Source: JAEZJZ01 sp964450265 (lineage in GTDB: Bacteria > Bacillota > UBA994 > UBA5500). From it: DNA of 41,202 nucleotides. The stretch covers positions 1 to 41,202 of the forward strand of contig CAYVCY010000004.1 in NCBI GenBank assembly GCA_964450265.1, given 5' to 3'. Both the position numbers and the translations under genes were made by a program. The notes under the pieces are model-generated. The model worked only from the letters and a program-made list of their open reading frames with translations, did not search any database and was not told the origin of the DNA. Of the stretch, positions 1-7,422 are shown piece after piece. How positions within the stretch are numbered: position 1 is the stretch's first letter; each line of letters starts with the position of its first letter.

Positions 1-2
1 AC

Positions 3-62
3 TTACATCTCTCGCGGAGAGAACACGTCTTTAAGTCTAGCCAGATGACCCATTTCAATCAT
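3..62 (-). other. possible 19-codon minimal ORF or gene remnant
   Basis: On the minus strand an ATG at 62 preceded by AGGGGTG opens 19 codons (contains HLARLKDVFSPREM) and stops at 3-5. The peptide is not recognised. It may be a leader, a remnant of a larger gene, or chance. Nothing downstream is visible because the window ends here. It is listed only because it has a plausible ribosome binding site. Confidence 0.15.
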
Positions 63-129
63 CACCCCTGTAGTTGTTAATACAAGAGTCATCTTATCAT
101 GGAATGGGGAGCATGTCGCTGAAAAACCT

Positions 130-157
130 GACCCGTGGGGACTGTCCCACGGGTCAA
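130..157. repeat. GGGACTGTCCC-type hairpin repeat
   Basis: An inverted repeat with arms TGACCCGTGGG and CCCACGGGTCA around GACTGT lies just downstream of the MerR-family gene. It has no T-tract, so it is a weak terminator at best. It belongs to a family of short GGGAC/GTCCC-centred hairpins, with relatives at about 5396-5436, 7470-7498, 11187-11210, 30451-30529 and 35977-36004. Confidence 0.6.
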
Positions 158-176
158 TTTGCCACAATTTGGGGGG

Positions 177-944
177 TTAGGATTGCATTCCGGTGAAGAT
201 CAGGATCGCCTCCCGCAGAAAGCGAGCCAAGCCCGGCTGCTCTTTGTCGTAGTAGGCGGTGAATCGTTCATCGTCCACGTACATTTGGGCCAAACCAGCG
301 TGTGCTTCCTTGCTGTAACCGCCTTGCCACATAGAGCTCAGCCACTTGCGGTGTAGATCGGCTGCCTGCTGTGCCAGTTCGCCGGCTGGGTCCCCCGCTG
401 CGTGGGCCGCTTTCAACGTCTGCATCATCGTTTCACTCAACTGCTGCAGCTCTGCATGCTGCTCCTCGGACATGTTCAGCAAGACACGGTTGCTGTCAGC
501 GGCTGCTTTCTCTCCCCACCGCTCCCTGACCTCCTTGCCAAACTTCTGCTCGTTGTCTTCAATCAGCTTCTGCTTGAACCCAGCAAACTTCTCTTTGTCG
601 CTCATCATAGGGCCTCCTTCCAAATGAGCTATTGTCTTCTCCACGTTTCCAATCAACAAGTCCAAGCGGGCCCGCTCGGCTAGGAGTTGCTCACGGTGTT
701 CCTGCAGCGCTCCGGAGTTGTCAAAGCCCGGCTGCGTGACAATTTCCCTAATGCGGTCGAGGTTGACGCCTAGCTCCCGGTAGAACAGGATTTGCTGCAG
801 GCGGTCGACCTCGGCTCGACCATAGATGCGGTATCCAGATGAGTTGACTCTCGCCGGCGTGAGCAGACCTATTTGATCATAATACCGCAGGGTGCGGGCA
901 CTGACTCCCGCCAGACTGGCTAGCCGTTTCACCGTATATTCCAC
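177..944 (-). CDS. MerR family regulator with TipAS effector domain
   Basis: Transcription activator of the MerR family. Residues 1-70 form the winged HTH (TVKRLASLAGVSARTLRYYD is typical), followed by a dimerisation coiled coil (about 75-115) and a C-terminal TipAS-like domain (about 125-255). In TipA/Mta/SkgA relatives that domain binds drugs or other hydrophobic ligands. The start is the GTG at 944, because AAGGAG (953-958) lies 8 nt upstream; an in-frame ATG at 962 lies upstream of that site and is rejected. The gene stands alone and is preceded by a MerR-type promoter with an ACGTTACGT core, so autoregulation is likely. The target beyond itself is unknown. Family assignment is firm; the ligand is not known. 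Confidence 0.88.
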   Translation of the reverse strand: MEYTVKRLASLAGVSARTLRYYDQIGLLTPARVNSSGYRIYGRAEVDRLQQILFYRELGVNLDRIREIVTQPGFDNSGALQEHREQLLAERARLDLLIGNVEKTIAHLEGGPMMSDKEKFAGFKQKLIEDNEQKFGKEVRERWGEKAAADSNRVLLNMSEEQHAELQQLSETMMQTLKAAHAAGDPAGELAQQAADLHRKWLSSMWQGGYSKEAHAGLAQMYVDDERFTAYYDKEQPGLARFLREAILIFTGMQS

Positions 945-966
945 GGGATCAACTCCTTGCATGACT

Positions 967-997
967 ATCTTATAGGTTTACGTTACGTCAATGTCAA
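967..997 (-). promoter_or_regulatory. MerR-type promoter/operator of the TipAS regulator
   Basis: On the minus strand TTGACA (992-997) is followed by TATAAG (969-974, 17-bp spacer) or TAAGAT (967-972, 19-bp spacer). The 19-bp reading is the over-long spacer usual for MerR-activated promoters. Between the boxes lies the near-palindrome ACGTTACGT (980-988), which resembles operators of TipA/Mta-type regulators. The regulator probably binds here and controls its own gene. Confidence 0.6.
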
Positions 998-1060
998 CAC
1001 CTAGATGCAAGTTTTTAGGCATGTGGGGACTATCCGAGATTGCTGATAAACCACCAACGG

Positions 1061-1140
1061 TGTCACTCAGAGCGCAGCGAAGAGTTTATCCAGCCTGCAA
1101 TGCGGGCTTTCATAAGATCCCTCACTTCGTTCGGAATGAC
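1061..1140. repeat. dispersed GTCATTCNGAGCG repeat, paired inverted copies
   Basis: The left end reads TGTCACTCAGAGCGCAGCGA and the right end is the inverted form (CACTTCGTTCGGAATGAC), giving a composite of two inverted units around a spacer. Other copies sit near 8833-8916, 10529-10560, 22213-22240, 30395-30418, 37648-37676 and 37703-37740. All are intergenic except the one that reaches into the mpg gene. Confidence 0.7.
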
Positions 1141-1183
1141 AAAACCGGGCTCTTTCAGTGGTCTCGGACTGTCCCTTCGTGTC

Positions 1184-1212
1184 AAAAAGTGGCACTATCG
1201 TGCCACTTTTTT
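1184..1212 (-). terminator. intrinsic terminator (bidirectional form)
   Basis: Arms AAAAAGTGGCA (1184-1194) and TGCCACTTTTTT (1201-1212) enclose a 6-nt loop, with A/T tracts on both sides. It begins four bases beyond the stop codon of the minus-strand gene ending at 1216, so it should end that transcript. It could also work in the plus direction. Confidence 0.85.
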
Positions 1213-1215
1213 GTG

Positions 1216-1728
1216 CTATCTCTTCTTCTGATAATCAGGATCCTCTTGAATGTCAAACAGGCAACCGTCGTCACCGCGCAGCACGTGCTTGGCGTGGCGG
1301 CAAAGGGCACCGTTGTAAGCTCGGTACTTGGCCTCATCCACCAGGCAGTAAATCTGACCCCAGCGCTCTGCCCCCTTTTCTTGCCATACCTTAGCAAATG
1401 GGCAGTAGGTAACGCAGTTTCTGGTGATGCCGTCTGACTGGCGCTGCTCGGACTCCCAGCCATACTTAGGCAAGTCCGAGCCTAAGCCGAAGTTGTCGGC
1501 TGTCAGCGGAAGTCCCAACTCTTCTACCCGGCGGCGCGCATTCTCGCCGCTCTCGGTGCCGTAGCGCCAGATGATCTCCCGCAGCAGTTCCTCTGCCTGT
1601 TCGTCTCCAAACCGCTCCACCAAGACCTGCGCCATATAGTGATAGAGCACCGCCAACCGGCGGGCCATCAGGCGCACCTGCTCCGTTGCTTCTTCCACTG
1701 GGACATAGCCGGGCTGTTTGTCCGTCAT
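1216..1728 (-). CDS. L-2-amino-thiazoline-4-carboxylic acid hydrolase-like protein
   Basis: A 170-residue protein resembling the ATC-hydrolase family, whose founding member opens the thiazoline ring of L-ATC on the way to L-cysteine. In most genomes members have unknown substrates. The C-terminal half is cysteine-rich: CVTYCPFAKVW near 114-124, then CLVDEAKY, ALCRHAKH and GCLFD. The N-terminal half is helical (an EQVRLMARRLAVLYHYMAQ segment). Start ATG 1728 was chosen because AAGGAGG (1739-1745) is 10 nt upstream; in-frame codons further up lie before that site. It is a single gene closed by a strong terminator. Family assignment is moderate; enzymatic activity is not established. Confidence 0.65.
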   Translation of the reverse strand: MTDKQPGYVPVEEATEQVRLMARRLAVLYHYMAQVLVERFGDEQAEELLREIIWRYGTESGENARRRVEELGLPLTADNFGLGSDLPKYGWESEQRQSDGITRNCVTYCPFAKVWQEKGAERWGQIYCLVDEAKYRAYNGALCRHAKHVLRGDDGCLFDIQEDPDYQKKR

Positions 1729-1816
1729 CTGTTCATCCCCTCCTTCGCTCCTGCTCCCTTGTTTCATCATCGTTAGGGGAGATTCCTGCTCCAGGGAAAA
1801 CGAGATGCGACGGACT

Positions 1817-3169
1817 CTATAGCTCGAAGTAGGAGATCCCGTCGGGGTGGATGCCGGCGTCGAAGCGGCCGGTTTCTTTGAGTGTTTCCACGTCTATCAC
1901 GGAGACGTCGTTAGTCTTGTTGTTGGCCACGAACGCACGCTGACCAGCGGTGTCAAAGACTACGCCACCCGGCCAAACACCGACCCGGATGCGCTTGATC
2001 TCCCAGGGACGGCTGCAGTCGATGATCGAAAGGTCGCCGGATTCGCGGTTGGGCACGAAGGCATAATGGCCGTCTGGGCTGAACACCAAGCGGATGGGCA
2101 GCGTGCCCAGCTTGAGAGTGTGCTTGACGCTGTGATCCGCCAAATCCATCACGTAGACGTTGTTATCGTGCTGATTGGCCACGTAGAGCTCGCTGCCGTT
2201 GGGGTGGATGGCCAACCCTTCCGGCCCCTTGCCCACCGGGATGTGCTCCAACACCTGTTCCTGCTGCATATCGAAACGGGTGACGTTGTGGGAACGGATG
2301 TTGGCGATATAGGCAAAATGCTCATCGGGCGTTAGTGAGACCATGTGCACCGAATCCTGACCGGTAGCGAAGACATGCTTTACCTTCAGGTCCGGCAAGG
2401 AGAAGACGAAAAATTTGCCGGAACGGGTGGAGGCCAACAGCAGGCGCTGGCCGTCACGGGTGATGGCCAGGCCATGGGGGAAATGGAAATCCGGGTGCTC
2501 GATACGCTTGATCTCCTCCATGGTGCGGTTGTCCAGCACAGAGAGGGTGTTACCACCGGAGTTGGTGACATAGGCCAAGGCTCCGTCTGGACTGATCACC
2601 ACTTCGTGAGGATTCTTGTCCAGGGGCACAGTCTTGGCAATTTTGCCGCTTTGGGCGTCGACATACATCACGCTGTTCTCGTCTTTGTTCAATACCAACA
2701 GCCAACCTTGCTTCATTTGCTTAACCTCCGTTTCTCCTGAGATCGCAGCCCGAGCCAGCTCGTCGCAGCGCTCGTTCCAGCGGTTGCCCGAATGCCCGGC
2801 CACCTTCTCCCACTGCACCGCGCGGGTGGCAACTAGCTCAAGCAGCCCCCTCCACAAATCCTGATTAGCGACAGGGTCGCCTTTGGAGTTTTGCCAGCCG
2901 TTTCGCTGCCATTTATCCAGCCAGCGCTCACGGAAGGCGCGCACCAGATAGGCGCTGTCACTATGTAGAATTACCCTGCTGCCCTCAGGAACATGCTGCA
3001 GCCCCGCGATGGCTGCCTTCAACTCCATGCGTTGATTGGTGGTCTTTTCCTCACGGCCGGAGAGCTCCTCCTTAACTGTTCCCTGATGAATGACTACGCC
3101 GTAACCGCCTGGGCCCGGGTTGCCAGAACAGGCACCGTCGGTATAGATAACGACCGATTGTTTGCTCAT
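1817..3169 (-). CDS. rnhA: RNase HI fused to a YVTN beta-propeller
   Basis: One uninterrupted 450-residue frame holds two complete domains. Residues 1-144 are ribonuclease HI, which cuts RNA in RNA-DNA hybrids. The carboxylates are in place: D11 in YTDGACSGNPGPGGYG, E49 in MELKAA, D71 in HSDSAYLV, D136 in WNERCDELAR, plus H126. Residues 152-450 form a seven-bladed YVTN/YncE-like propeller with repeats such as FSPDGHYAFVPN and IHPNGSELYVAN; no signal peptide precedes it. The start ATG 3169 has GGAGGAGG just upstream. The propeller has its own potential start, ATG 2716 (codon 152), with GGAGG 8 nt before it. The fusion may therefore yield a second, shorter product, or it may be two adjacent genes that lost the stop between them. 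Confidence 0.85.
   Translation of the reverse strand: MSKQSVVIYTDGACSGNPGPGGYGVVIHQGTVKEELSGREEKTTNQRMELKAAIAGLQHVPEGSRVILHSDSAYLVRAFRERWLDKWQRNGWQNSKGDPVANQDLWRGLLELVATRAVQWEKVAGHSGNRWNERCDELARAAISGETEVKQMKQGWLLVLNKDENSVMYVDAQSGKIAKTVPLDKNPHEVVISPDGALAYVTNSGGNTLSVLDNRTMEEIKRIEHPDFHFPHGLAITRDGQRLLLASTRSGKFFVFSLPDLKVKHVFATGQDSVHMVSLTPDEHFAYIANIRSHNVTRFDMQQEQVLEHIPVGKGPEGLAIHPNGSELYVANQHDNNVYVMDLADHSVKHTLKLGTLPIRLVFSPDGHYAFVPNRESGDLSIIDCSRPWEIKRIRVGVWPGGVVFDTAGQRAFVANNKTNDVSVIDVETLKETGRFDAGIHPDGISYFEL
2714..2729 (-). promoter_or_regulatory. internal ribosome binding site and start for the propeller domain
   Basis: GGAGG (complement of 2725-2729) precedes an in-frame ATG (2716-2714) by 8 nt, exactly at the junction between the RNase HI and propeller domains. 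This is the usual arrangement of a separate gene start. Internal initiation would give a 299-residue free propeller. Confidence 0.5.
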
Positions 3170-3352
3170 GCTCTTCCTCCTCCACATACCGGGACAAGTG
3201 TTCAATGATTGCAGTTAGCTAGTTGGGATCTTCCTTAGAATAAACCATGAGCTGGATTGCAGCAAGCGGGCCAATCCGTCAAAACCCGCACTGGCAATGT
3301 CTGATGGTCTTCTCCTCACTGTGCTATGCTGAATGCGATGGAGGTGACACGC

Positions 3353-4258
3353 ATGAATTCGCTGACACAGCTGAACCTGGCGATGACCTACTTGGAGGAG
3401 CATCTGGCTGCGGAAATCGACTTCGAGCGGATGGCTCGCATCGCCGGATGTTCCGAGTATCATTTCCGCCGGATGTTCTCCTATCTAGCTGGAATTCCGC
3501 TGGGGGAATATATCCGCCGCCGCAGGCTCAGCTTGGCTGGGGAGCTGCTCTGGGCTGGCAACAGGGTGGTGGACTGCGCCGTACTGCTGGGCTATGAATC
3601 CGCCGATGCCTTCGGTAAAGCCTTTCAGGCGATGCATGGCGTCACGCCCTCGGAAGCTAAGCAGGCGGACGTTCCGCTGAAGACGTTCCTACCGATGACA
3701 TTTCGATTGACTATACGAGGAGGAGATAGAATGGAGTATCGAGTCGTCCATAAAGGCCCGTTTCGGGTGGTCGGTTTTGCGAAACGTATCACGTTGCAGT
3801 TCGAGGGCATCAATCACCAGATGGATTCCTTGACTGCAAGGCTGACTCCGAAGATCGTCGCAGAGCTGAAAGATCTTTGCGACACAGAACCTCGCGGCAT
3901 CCTGAACGTTTCCGTACGCCTTGCCGCAGATGCATCTGACGGCTACGACGTGGTACCGGTGGAAGGTAATGAATTGGATCAGTATATCGGCGTGGCCACC
4001 ACCAAGCCTGCACCCCACGGCTACGACGCGCTACCCGTCAATGAATCCGACTGGGCGGTGTTCACGGTAGTAGGTGCTTTCCCGAAAGCCGTACAGGATA
4101 CCTGGGCCCGCATCTACGCCGAGTGGTTCCCCGCCTCCGGTTTCGAACTGACCGGCGGCCCAGAAATGCTCTGGCACGAAAGCCCCGACCTGAATAGGGC
4201 GGACTGTAAGAATGAGATTTGGGTTCCGATGCGCAGGGGGAACGCGGGAAACCGATGA
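3353..4258 (+). CDS. AraC family regulator with GyrI-like effector domain
   Basis: A 301-residue transcription factor. Residues 5-105 are the AraC/XylS double HTH, with the family signature around IAGCSEYHFRRMFSYLAG and LLGYESADAFGKAFQAMHGVTPSE. Residues 125-300 are a GyrI-like/AraC effector-binding fold (YRVVHKGPFRVVGFAKRI, GYDALPVNESDWAVFTV, WARIYAEWFPASGFELTGGPE), as in Rob/SbmC relatives that bind small hydrophobic compounds. Start ATG 3353 has GGAGG (3340-3344) 8 nt upstream; earlier ATGs at 3326 and 3338 lack a site. It is transcribed divergently from the RNase HI fusion across 183 bp. The ligand and targets are unknown. Confidence 0.9.
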   Translation: MNSLTQLNLAMTYLEEHLAAEIDFERMARIAGCSEYHFRRMFSYLAGIPLGEYIRRRRLSLAGELLWAGNRVVDCAVLLGYESADAFGKAFQAMHGVTPSEAKQADVPLKTFLPMTFRLTIRGGDRMEYRVVHKGPFRVVGFAKRITLQFEGINHQMDSLTARLTPKIVAELKDLCDTEPRGILNVSVRLAADASDGYDVVPVEGNELDQYIGVATTKPAPHGYDALPVNESDWAVFTVVGAFPKAVQDTWARIYAEWFPASGFELTGGPEMLWHESPDLNRADCKNEIWVPMRRGNAGNR

Positions 4259-4290
4259 GTGAACGAGCCGAAGAGAGACCCCCATTCGAC

Positions 4291-5310
4291 TCACTTGCTC
4301 AGCGAACATGTGACTACCTCGCTGGGTATTTCCTGCACCCGGGAAAATAGCTCCAACTGCATCTCGCCGCAAAAACCCTTGTCCACTGGCTGCAGCACAC
4401 ACTCCCGCACTGGATAACCATTGACCCCGGTCTGATCATTCCGGGTGCGAAAGCCGATCACGCCGCTCGTATTGTTGCTCACTGGCTCAGCCTCTAAGTA
4501 GCCCTGCATATAGAAGCGCAATTGCACATTCTCCGGCGCCTCATACCTGATCACCGCCAGATACTTGTCCTGAGGGCAGTGGCTAGCCATTGCCCTCAGC
4601 ATCCTCTTGCGCACGGCTTTTCGCATCTTCGCATCGGTGATCTGGCCTAGACTTCTGATCATCTGCTGGTAAGCGTCATAGGCGTATATCTCGTCGATGA
4701 AGCAGTAGCTTCCCCGGCCCAGCAGCGGATCAAAATATTTCACTGTGGTGCCGACCGGTTGTTTTCCAAACCGCACCACAAAGGGTTGCTGAATAGCCAT
4801 TTCCCGCGAGCTTCCGGCTGCGTTCAGCACGACCGGCAGTTGACTAGCCTGCCGCATGTCCGGGGTAGGCTCACCTGCAACCTGCTGACAATGGGCAATC
4901 ACCAAGTTCTCCACCGGTAACTCGTGCCATTCCTGTGGCAACAAGCTCCGTTCGGCAAAGTGTTGCAGCTGCATGTATGCCTCCATGCTCTGGCCGAATA
5001 CGGGGTGCGCAGTAGAGCTGTCAAACTTAATCCTGTGCTGGCCGACCTCCATAGCTGTGATATGTAAGTGATCGCGCCTACTGTCGATATGGTGCAACAT
5101 CTTTTCCCGCCTGCTGGCAAAACCCGGCCATCCCCAGACATCGGGACGAAGCTCTGCCTCGTCACTATAGATCAGCCACAGGCCGTTCTTGTCCTGCTCA
5201 ATAGTAAAGGAGAGCAATGCCACGTCCAGCCCGCGGATAGCGGCACGCTGATTGATAATATATTCCTCCCGGGGAAGCAGCATCTGACTCTTCAGATCCC
5301 TGAGCAGCAT
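4291..5310 (-). CDS. unrecognised 339-residue protein
   Basis: No family is recognised. It is a soluble-looking protein without signal peptide or membrane segment, with mixed alpha/beta composition and only a few scattered cysteines. Notable stretches are DVWGWPGFASRREKMLHHID (about 65-84), YFDPLLGRGSYCFIDEIYAYD in the middle, and a basic patch DAKMRKAVRKRMLRAMASHC. Start ATG 5310 follows AAGGGTGG by about 9 nt; a TTG 24 nt upstream lies within that site region and is less likely. It is convergent with the AraC gene and divergent from the Crp/Fnr gene, with an 18-bp palindrome (5383-5400) between. It could belong to the regulon of that regulator, but nothing shows this. Confidence 0.7.
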   Translation of the reverse strand: MLLRDLKSQMLLPREEYIINQRAAIRGLDVALLSFTIEQDKNGLWLIYSDEAELRPDVWGWPGFASRREKMLHHIDSRRDHLHITAMEVGQHRIKFDSSTAHPVFGQSMEAYMQLQHFAERSLLPQEWHELPVENLVIAHCQQVAGEPTPDMRQASQLPVVLNAAGSSREMAIQQPFVVRFGKQPVGTTVKYFDPLLGRGSYCFIDEIYAYDAYQQMIRSLGQITDAKMRKAVRKRMLRAMASHCPQDKYLAVIRYEAPENVQLRFYMQGYLEAEPVSNNTSGVIGFRTRNDQTGVNGYPVRECVLQPVDKGFCGEMQLELFSRVQEIPSEVVTCSLSK

Positions 5311-5382
5311 TGATTGATACCACCCTTCTGCCAAGCCTTACTGACCATATGTTATCACAGCAGCGACACGAGGCGACGGCCT

Positions 5383-5400
5383 GTGTCACTTGACTGACAC
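5383..5400. promoter_or_regulatory. 18-bp palindrome, candidate Crp/Fnr-type operator
   Basis: Perfect inverted repeat GTGTCA-N6-TGACAC in the divergent region between the unknown protein and the Crp/Fnr gene. TGTCA-N6-TGACA has the geometry of Crp/Fnr family sites. A second inverted repeat, GCGTCA-N7-TGACGC (5431-5449), is centred about 40 bp upstream of the likely start of the Crp/Fnr transcript. Binding by the adjacent regulator is an inference. Confidence 0.45.
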
Positions 5401-5443
5401 GGGGGAACAGTGAGGTGCCCCCATCCCCGCGCGTCAGGCCACT

Positions 5444-5473
5444 TGACGCTGCAGGGGTCTCTTCGCGTATACT
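5444..5473 (+). promoter_or_regulatory. candidate promoter of the Crp/Fnr gene
   Basis: TTGACG (5443-5448) and TATACT (5468-5473) are separated by 19 bp, longer than optimal. That fits an activator-dependent or regulated promoter. The -35 overlaps the right arm of the GCGTCA-N7-TGACGC inverted repeat, so regulator binding there would directly affect polymerase. Confidence 0.4.
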
Positions 5474-5510
5474 GAAGGCGCCTGATCTCTTTGCTAGGAG
5501 GGGTAATACT

Positions 5511-6167
5511 ATGGACTTCGCCGGGTATTTTCCAATCTGGACTCAGCTCGGAACTGCGGAGCAGGAGCAGTTGCTGACCAGCTTGACAAGACGCAAAGTG
5601 AAGAAAGGCACTCTGCTCCGCAGCGGGGAAGCAGACTGCCTTGGTCTATTTGTCATCCACTCTGGCCAGCTGCGGGCATATATCCTCTCCGAGGCAGGCA
5701 AGGAGGTGACTCTTTATCGCCTGTTCGAGCGGGATATCTGTTTGTTCTCAGCGTCATGCGTCATATCCAGCATCCAATTCGAGATCTTGGTCGAAGCAGA
5801 GAAGGATACGGATCTCTGGATTATCCCTGCCGACTTCTATCAGCAGCTGAGGGAACAATCTGTCACTGTAGCCAACTATACCAATCAGGTGATGGCCTCC
5901 CGCTTCTCGGAGGTGATGTGGTTGATGGACCAAATCATGTTCAAGAGCTTTGATGCCCGCTTGGCCACCTTCCTGCTGCAGGAAAACACCATTCAAGGCA
6001 GCGATCGGCTGGCGATCACCCACGAGAAGATCGCCAACCACTTAGGCACTGCCCGCGAGGTAGTCACCCGCATGCTGAAGTACTTTCAAACAGAAGGGTT
6101 GGTAGAGTTGGCGCGAGGCCGTATCCTACTGCTTGATCACACACGGATAGCGGCTCTATCGCGCTAG
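5511..6167 (+). CDS. Crp/Fnr family transcription regulator
   Basis: A 218-residue regulator. Residues 1-135 are the cyclic-nucleotide-binding-like beta-roll (GLFVIHSGQLRAYILSEAGKEVTLYRLFERD), then the dimerisation helix, then a C-terminal winged HTH at about 158-210 (ITHEKIANHLGTAREVVTRM). No N-terminal Fe-S cysteine cluster of the Fnr kind is present. A CLFSASC pair in the sensory domain, common in clostridial relatives, could be redox-sensitive. Start ATG 5511 follows AGGAGGGG. The next genes (thioredoxin, Fe-S membrane protein, ferredoxin) have promoters that share a TTTGTGA-N5-TCACTGA site, so this protein is probably their activator. The inducing signal is unknown. Confidence 0.9.
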   Translation: MDFAGYFPIWTQLGTAEQEQLLTSLTRRKVKKGTLLRSGEADCLGLFVIHSGQLRAYILSEAGKEVTLYRLFERDICLFSASCVISSIQFEILVEAEKDTDLWIIPADFYQQLREQSVTVANYTNQVMASRFSEVMWLMDQIMFKSFDARLATFLLQENTIQGSDRLAITHEKIANHLGTAREVVTRMLKYFQTEGLVELARGRILLLDHTRIAALSR

Positions 6168-6175
6168 AAGATCGC

Positions 6176-6484
6176 CTAGGACAGAATCTGTAGGATGTCC
6201 CGCTTCGGCCTAACCCCCACCATCTGTTTGGTGACTTTGCCATCTTTGACTAGGACGAGCGTAGGGATGCTCATCACCTGGAACATCTGTGCCAATTCGG
6301 GCTGTTCATCTACGTTCACCTTGCCCACCTTCACCGCTTGTTGTTCTCTCGCTACCTCGTCCACGATCGGTGAGACCATCCGGCAAGGGCCACACCAGGC
6401 AGCCCAAAAGTCAAGCAATACCGGCTGGCTCGATTCTATAACTTCTTTGTGGAAATTGGCACTGGTTATAGTCATTGCAGACAT
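6176..6484 (-). CDS. trxA: thioredoxin
   Basis: A 102-residue cytoplasmic disulfide reductase with the classic active site FWAAWCGPCRM (C31, C34) and the cis-proline segment MSIPTLVLVKDGK. Length and motif order match bacterial thioredoxin 1. The ATG at 6484 has AAGGAG 9 nt upstream. It is convergent with the Crp/Fnr gene (8 bp between stops). It sits downstream of the Fe-S membrane protein but has its own promoter with a regulator site at 6543-6561. No thioredoxin reductase is encoded in the window. Placement suggests a redox-responsive role. Confidence 0.96.
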   Translation of the reverse strand: MSAMTITSANFHKEVIESSQPVLLDFWAAWCGPCRMVSPIVDEVAREQQAVKVGKVNVDEQPELAQMFQVMSIPTLVLVKDGKVTKQMVGVRPKRDILQILS

Positions 6485-6517
6485 AATGACATTCTCCTTT
6501 ACAACTGGTTTATCTGC

Positions 6518-6561
6518 ATTTTAGCTGATGCTGGAAACGAGTTCAGTGACAGTGTCACAAA
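6518..6561 (-). promoter_or_regulatory. trxA promoter with TTTGTGA-N5-TCACTGA site
   Basis: On the minus strand TTTGTGA-N5-TCACTGA (6543-6561) lies 19 nt upstream of the -10 TAAAAT (6518-6523). No good -35 exists. The site centre falls near -41 relative to the expected start, the class II activator position. The ferredoxin gene upstream has the same site at the identical distance. The site overlaps the last seven bases of the upstream membrane protein gene. Confidence 0.6.
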
Positions 6562-7172
6562 GAGCAGCTCCTCGTATCCGCGGCAATCGAGTGCTGCGCT
6601 TTGTGCCCGTCTTTCAACTGGCAGATGAGCTGCGTCATCGTCCCCATTGGGCAATAGACGCACCAAGAGCGCGGCTTATACAGCAACATCGTGACCAGTC
6701 CCAATACGGTCGAAGTGAGCATGACGCTATAGAAGCCAAAAGCAAACTGCACCACCCAAGGAGCAACCGCTCCGCCAGGGTAGGCCCACTGCCAGGGCAG
6801 TTTGAATACCCAAAGCAGCGTCACCACCTGGCGCACCCCTCCGGCGTTGGAGAATACCAGCCAAGTATTGAACAGCATCACCGAGAACATGGCCATAAAG
6901 AAAATTAGAAAGCCATAACGGAACCTTCTGCTGCGCAAGAAAGGCGGAATGTCTTTCATACGAGATAACCTGCAGCGCCCACCCAGCAAGGCAAACAGCT
7001 GTCCCCGACCACAAAAGCGGTTGCAGTAGACCTTACCAGCGCCGAAAGCAGCGATCAGCAACGGAATCAGAAAACAGAGTAGGCCAATCCATGCAAACAA
7101 GATGTTGAACATCCCGAGCACCAGATAAAGCGCCGAAAAGATCCACAGATATGAATACCACGGTTTCTTCAT
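6555..7172 (-). CDS. 4Fe-4S-binding polytopic membrane protein (NapH/NosR-like)
   Basis: A 205-residue membrane protein with about five hydrophobic segments (near 7-28, 30-46, 85-107, 140-165 and around 120). It has two cytoplasmic cysteine motifs, CNRFCGRGQ (about 50-58) and CVYCPMGT (about 172-179), each CxxxC or CxxC followed by P or G, as in the Fer4_5 family. Such proteins pass electrons across or along the membrane. Its start overlaps the stop of the ferredoxin gene by 4 nt (ATGA), so the two are translationally coupled and probably work as a pair, the ferredoxin acting as electron donor or acceptor. The physiological partner is unknown; thioredoxin next door is a candidate. Confidence 0.8.
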   Translation of the reverse strand: MKKPWYSYLWIFSALYLVLGMFNILFAWIGLLCFLIPLLIAAFGAGKVYCNRFCGRGQLFALLGGRCRLSRMKDIPPFLRSRRFRYGFLIFFMAMFSVMLFNTWLVFSNAGGVRQVVTLLWVFKLPWQWAYPGGAVAPWVVQFAFGFYSVMLTSTVLGLVTMLLYKPRSWCVYCPMGTMTQLICQLKDGHKAQHSIAADTRSCSL

Positions 7173-7384
7173 GCTTCCACCTCCTTCAACGCGATCACGG
7201 AGGCGGGGCAGTCACGCACGCACTGGCCACAACCGATGCATTGCGCTTCGTCTATGCTGGCATAGATCCCGCGACGAATATGGATGGCTTGGCGGGGGCA
7301 ACTGCTCACGCAGCAACCGCAAGCAACACAGAGTTGCGACCACACCGCTGCCTTTTTCCTCGGTTTACGAATCTGTTTTTGCAT
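7169..7384 (-). CDS. 2[4Fe-4S] ferredoxin-like protein
   Basis: A 71-residue protein with two 4Fe-4S motifs, CVACGCCVSSCP and CIGCGQCVRDCP, the standard CxxCxxCxxxCP pattern twice. A basic N-terminal tail (QKQIRKPRKK) may contact the membrane or the partner protein. Start ATG 7384 follows GGGAGG by 9 nt. Coupled to the Fe-S membrane protein through a 4-nt overlap. Its promoter carries the same operator-like site as trxA, which ties it to the Crp/Fnr regulator. Confidence 0.92.
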   Translation of the reverse strand: MQKQIRKPRKKAAVWSQLCVACGCCVSSCPRQAIHIRRGIYASIDEAQCIGCGQCVRDCPASVIALKEVEA

Positions 7385-7422
7385 CCGATTCTCCCTCCCA
7401 CTGTAATACACACACGGCTACC

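Noticed and set aside
3..62. The 19-codon frame as a leader peptide
   Set aside because: No downstream gene is visible because the window ends. The peptide lacks runs of one amino acid expected for attenuation. It is kept only as a low-confidence note.
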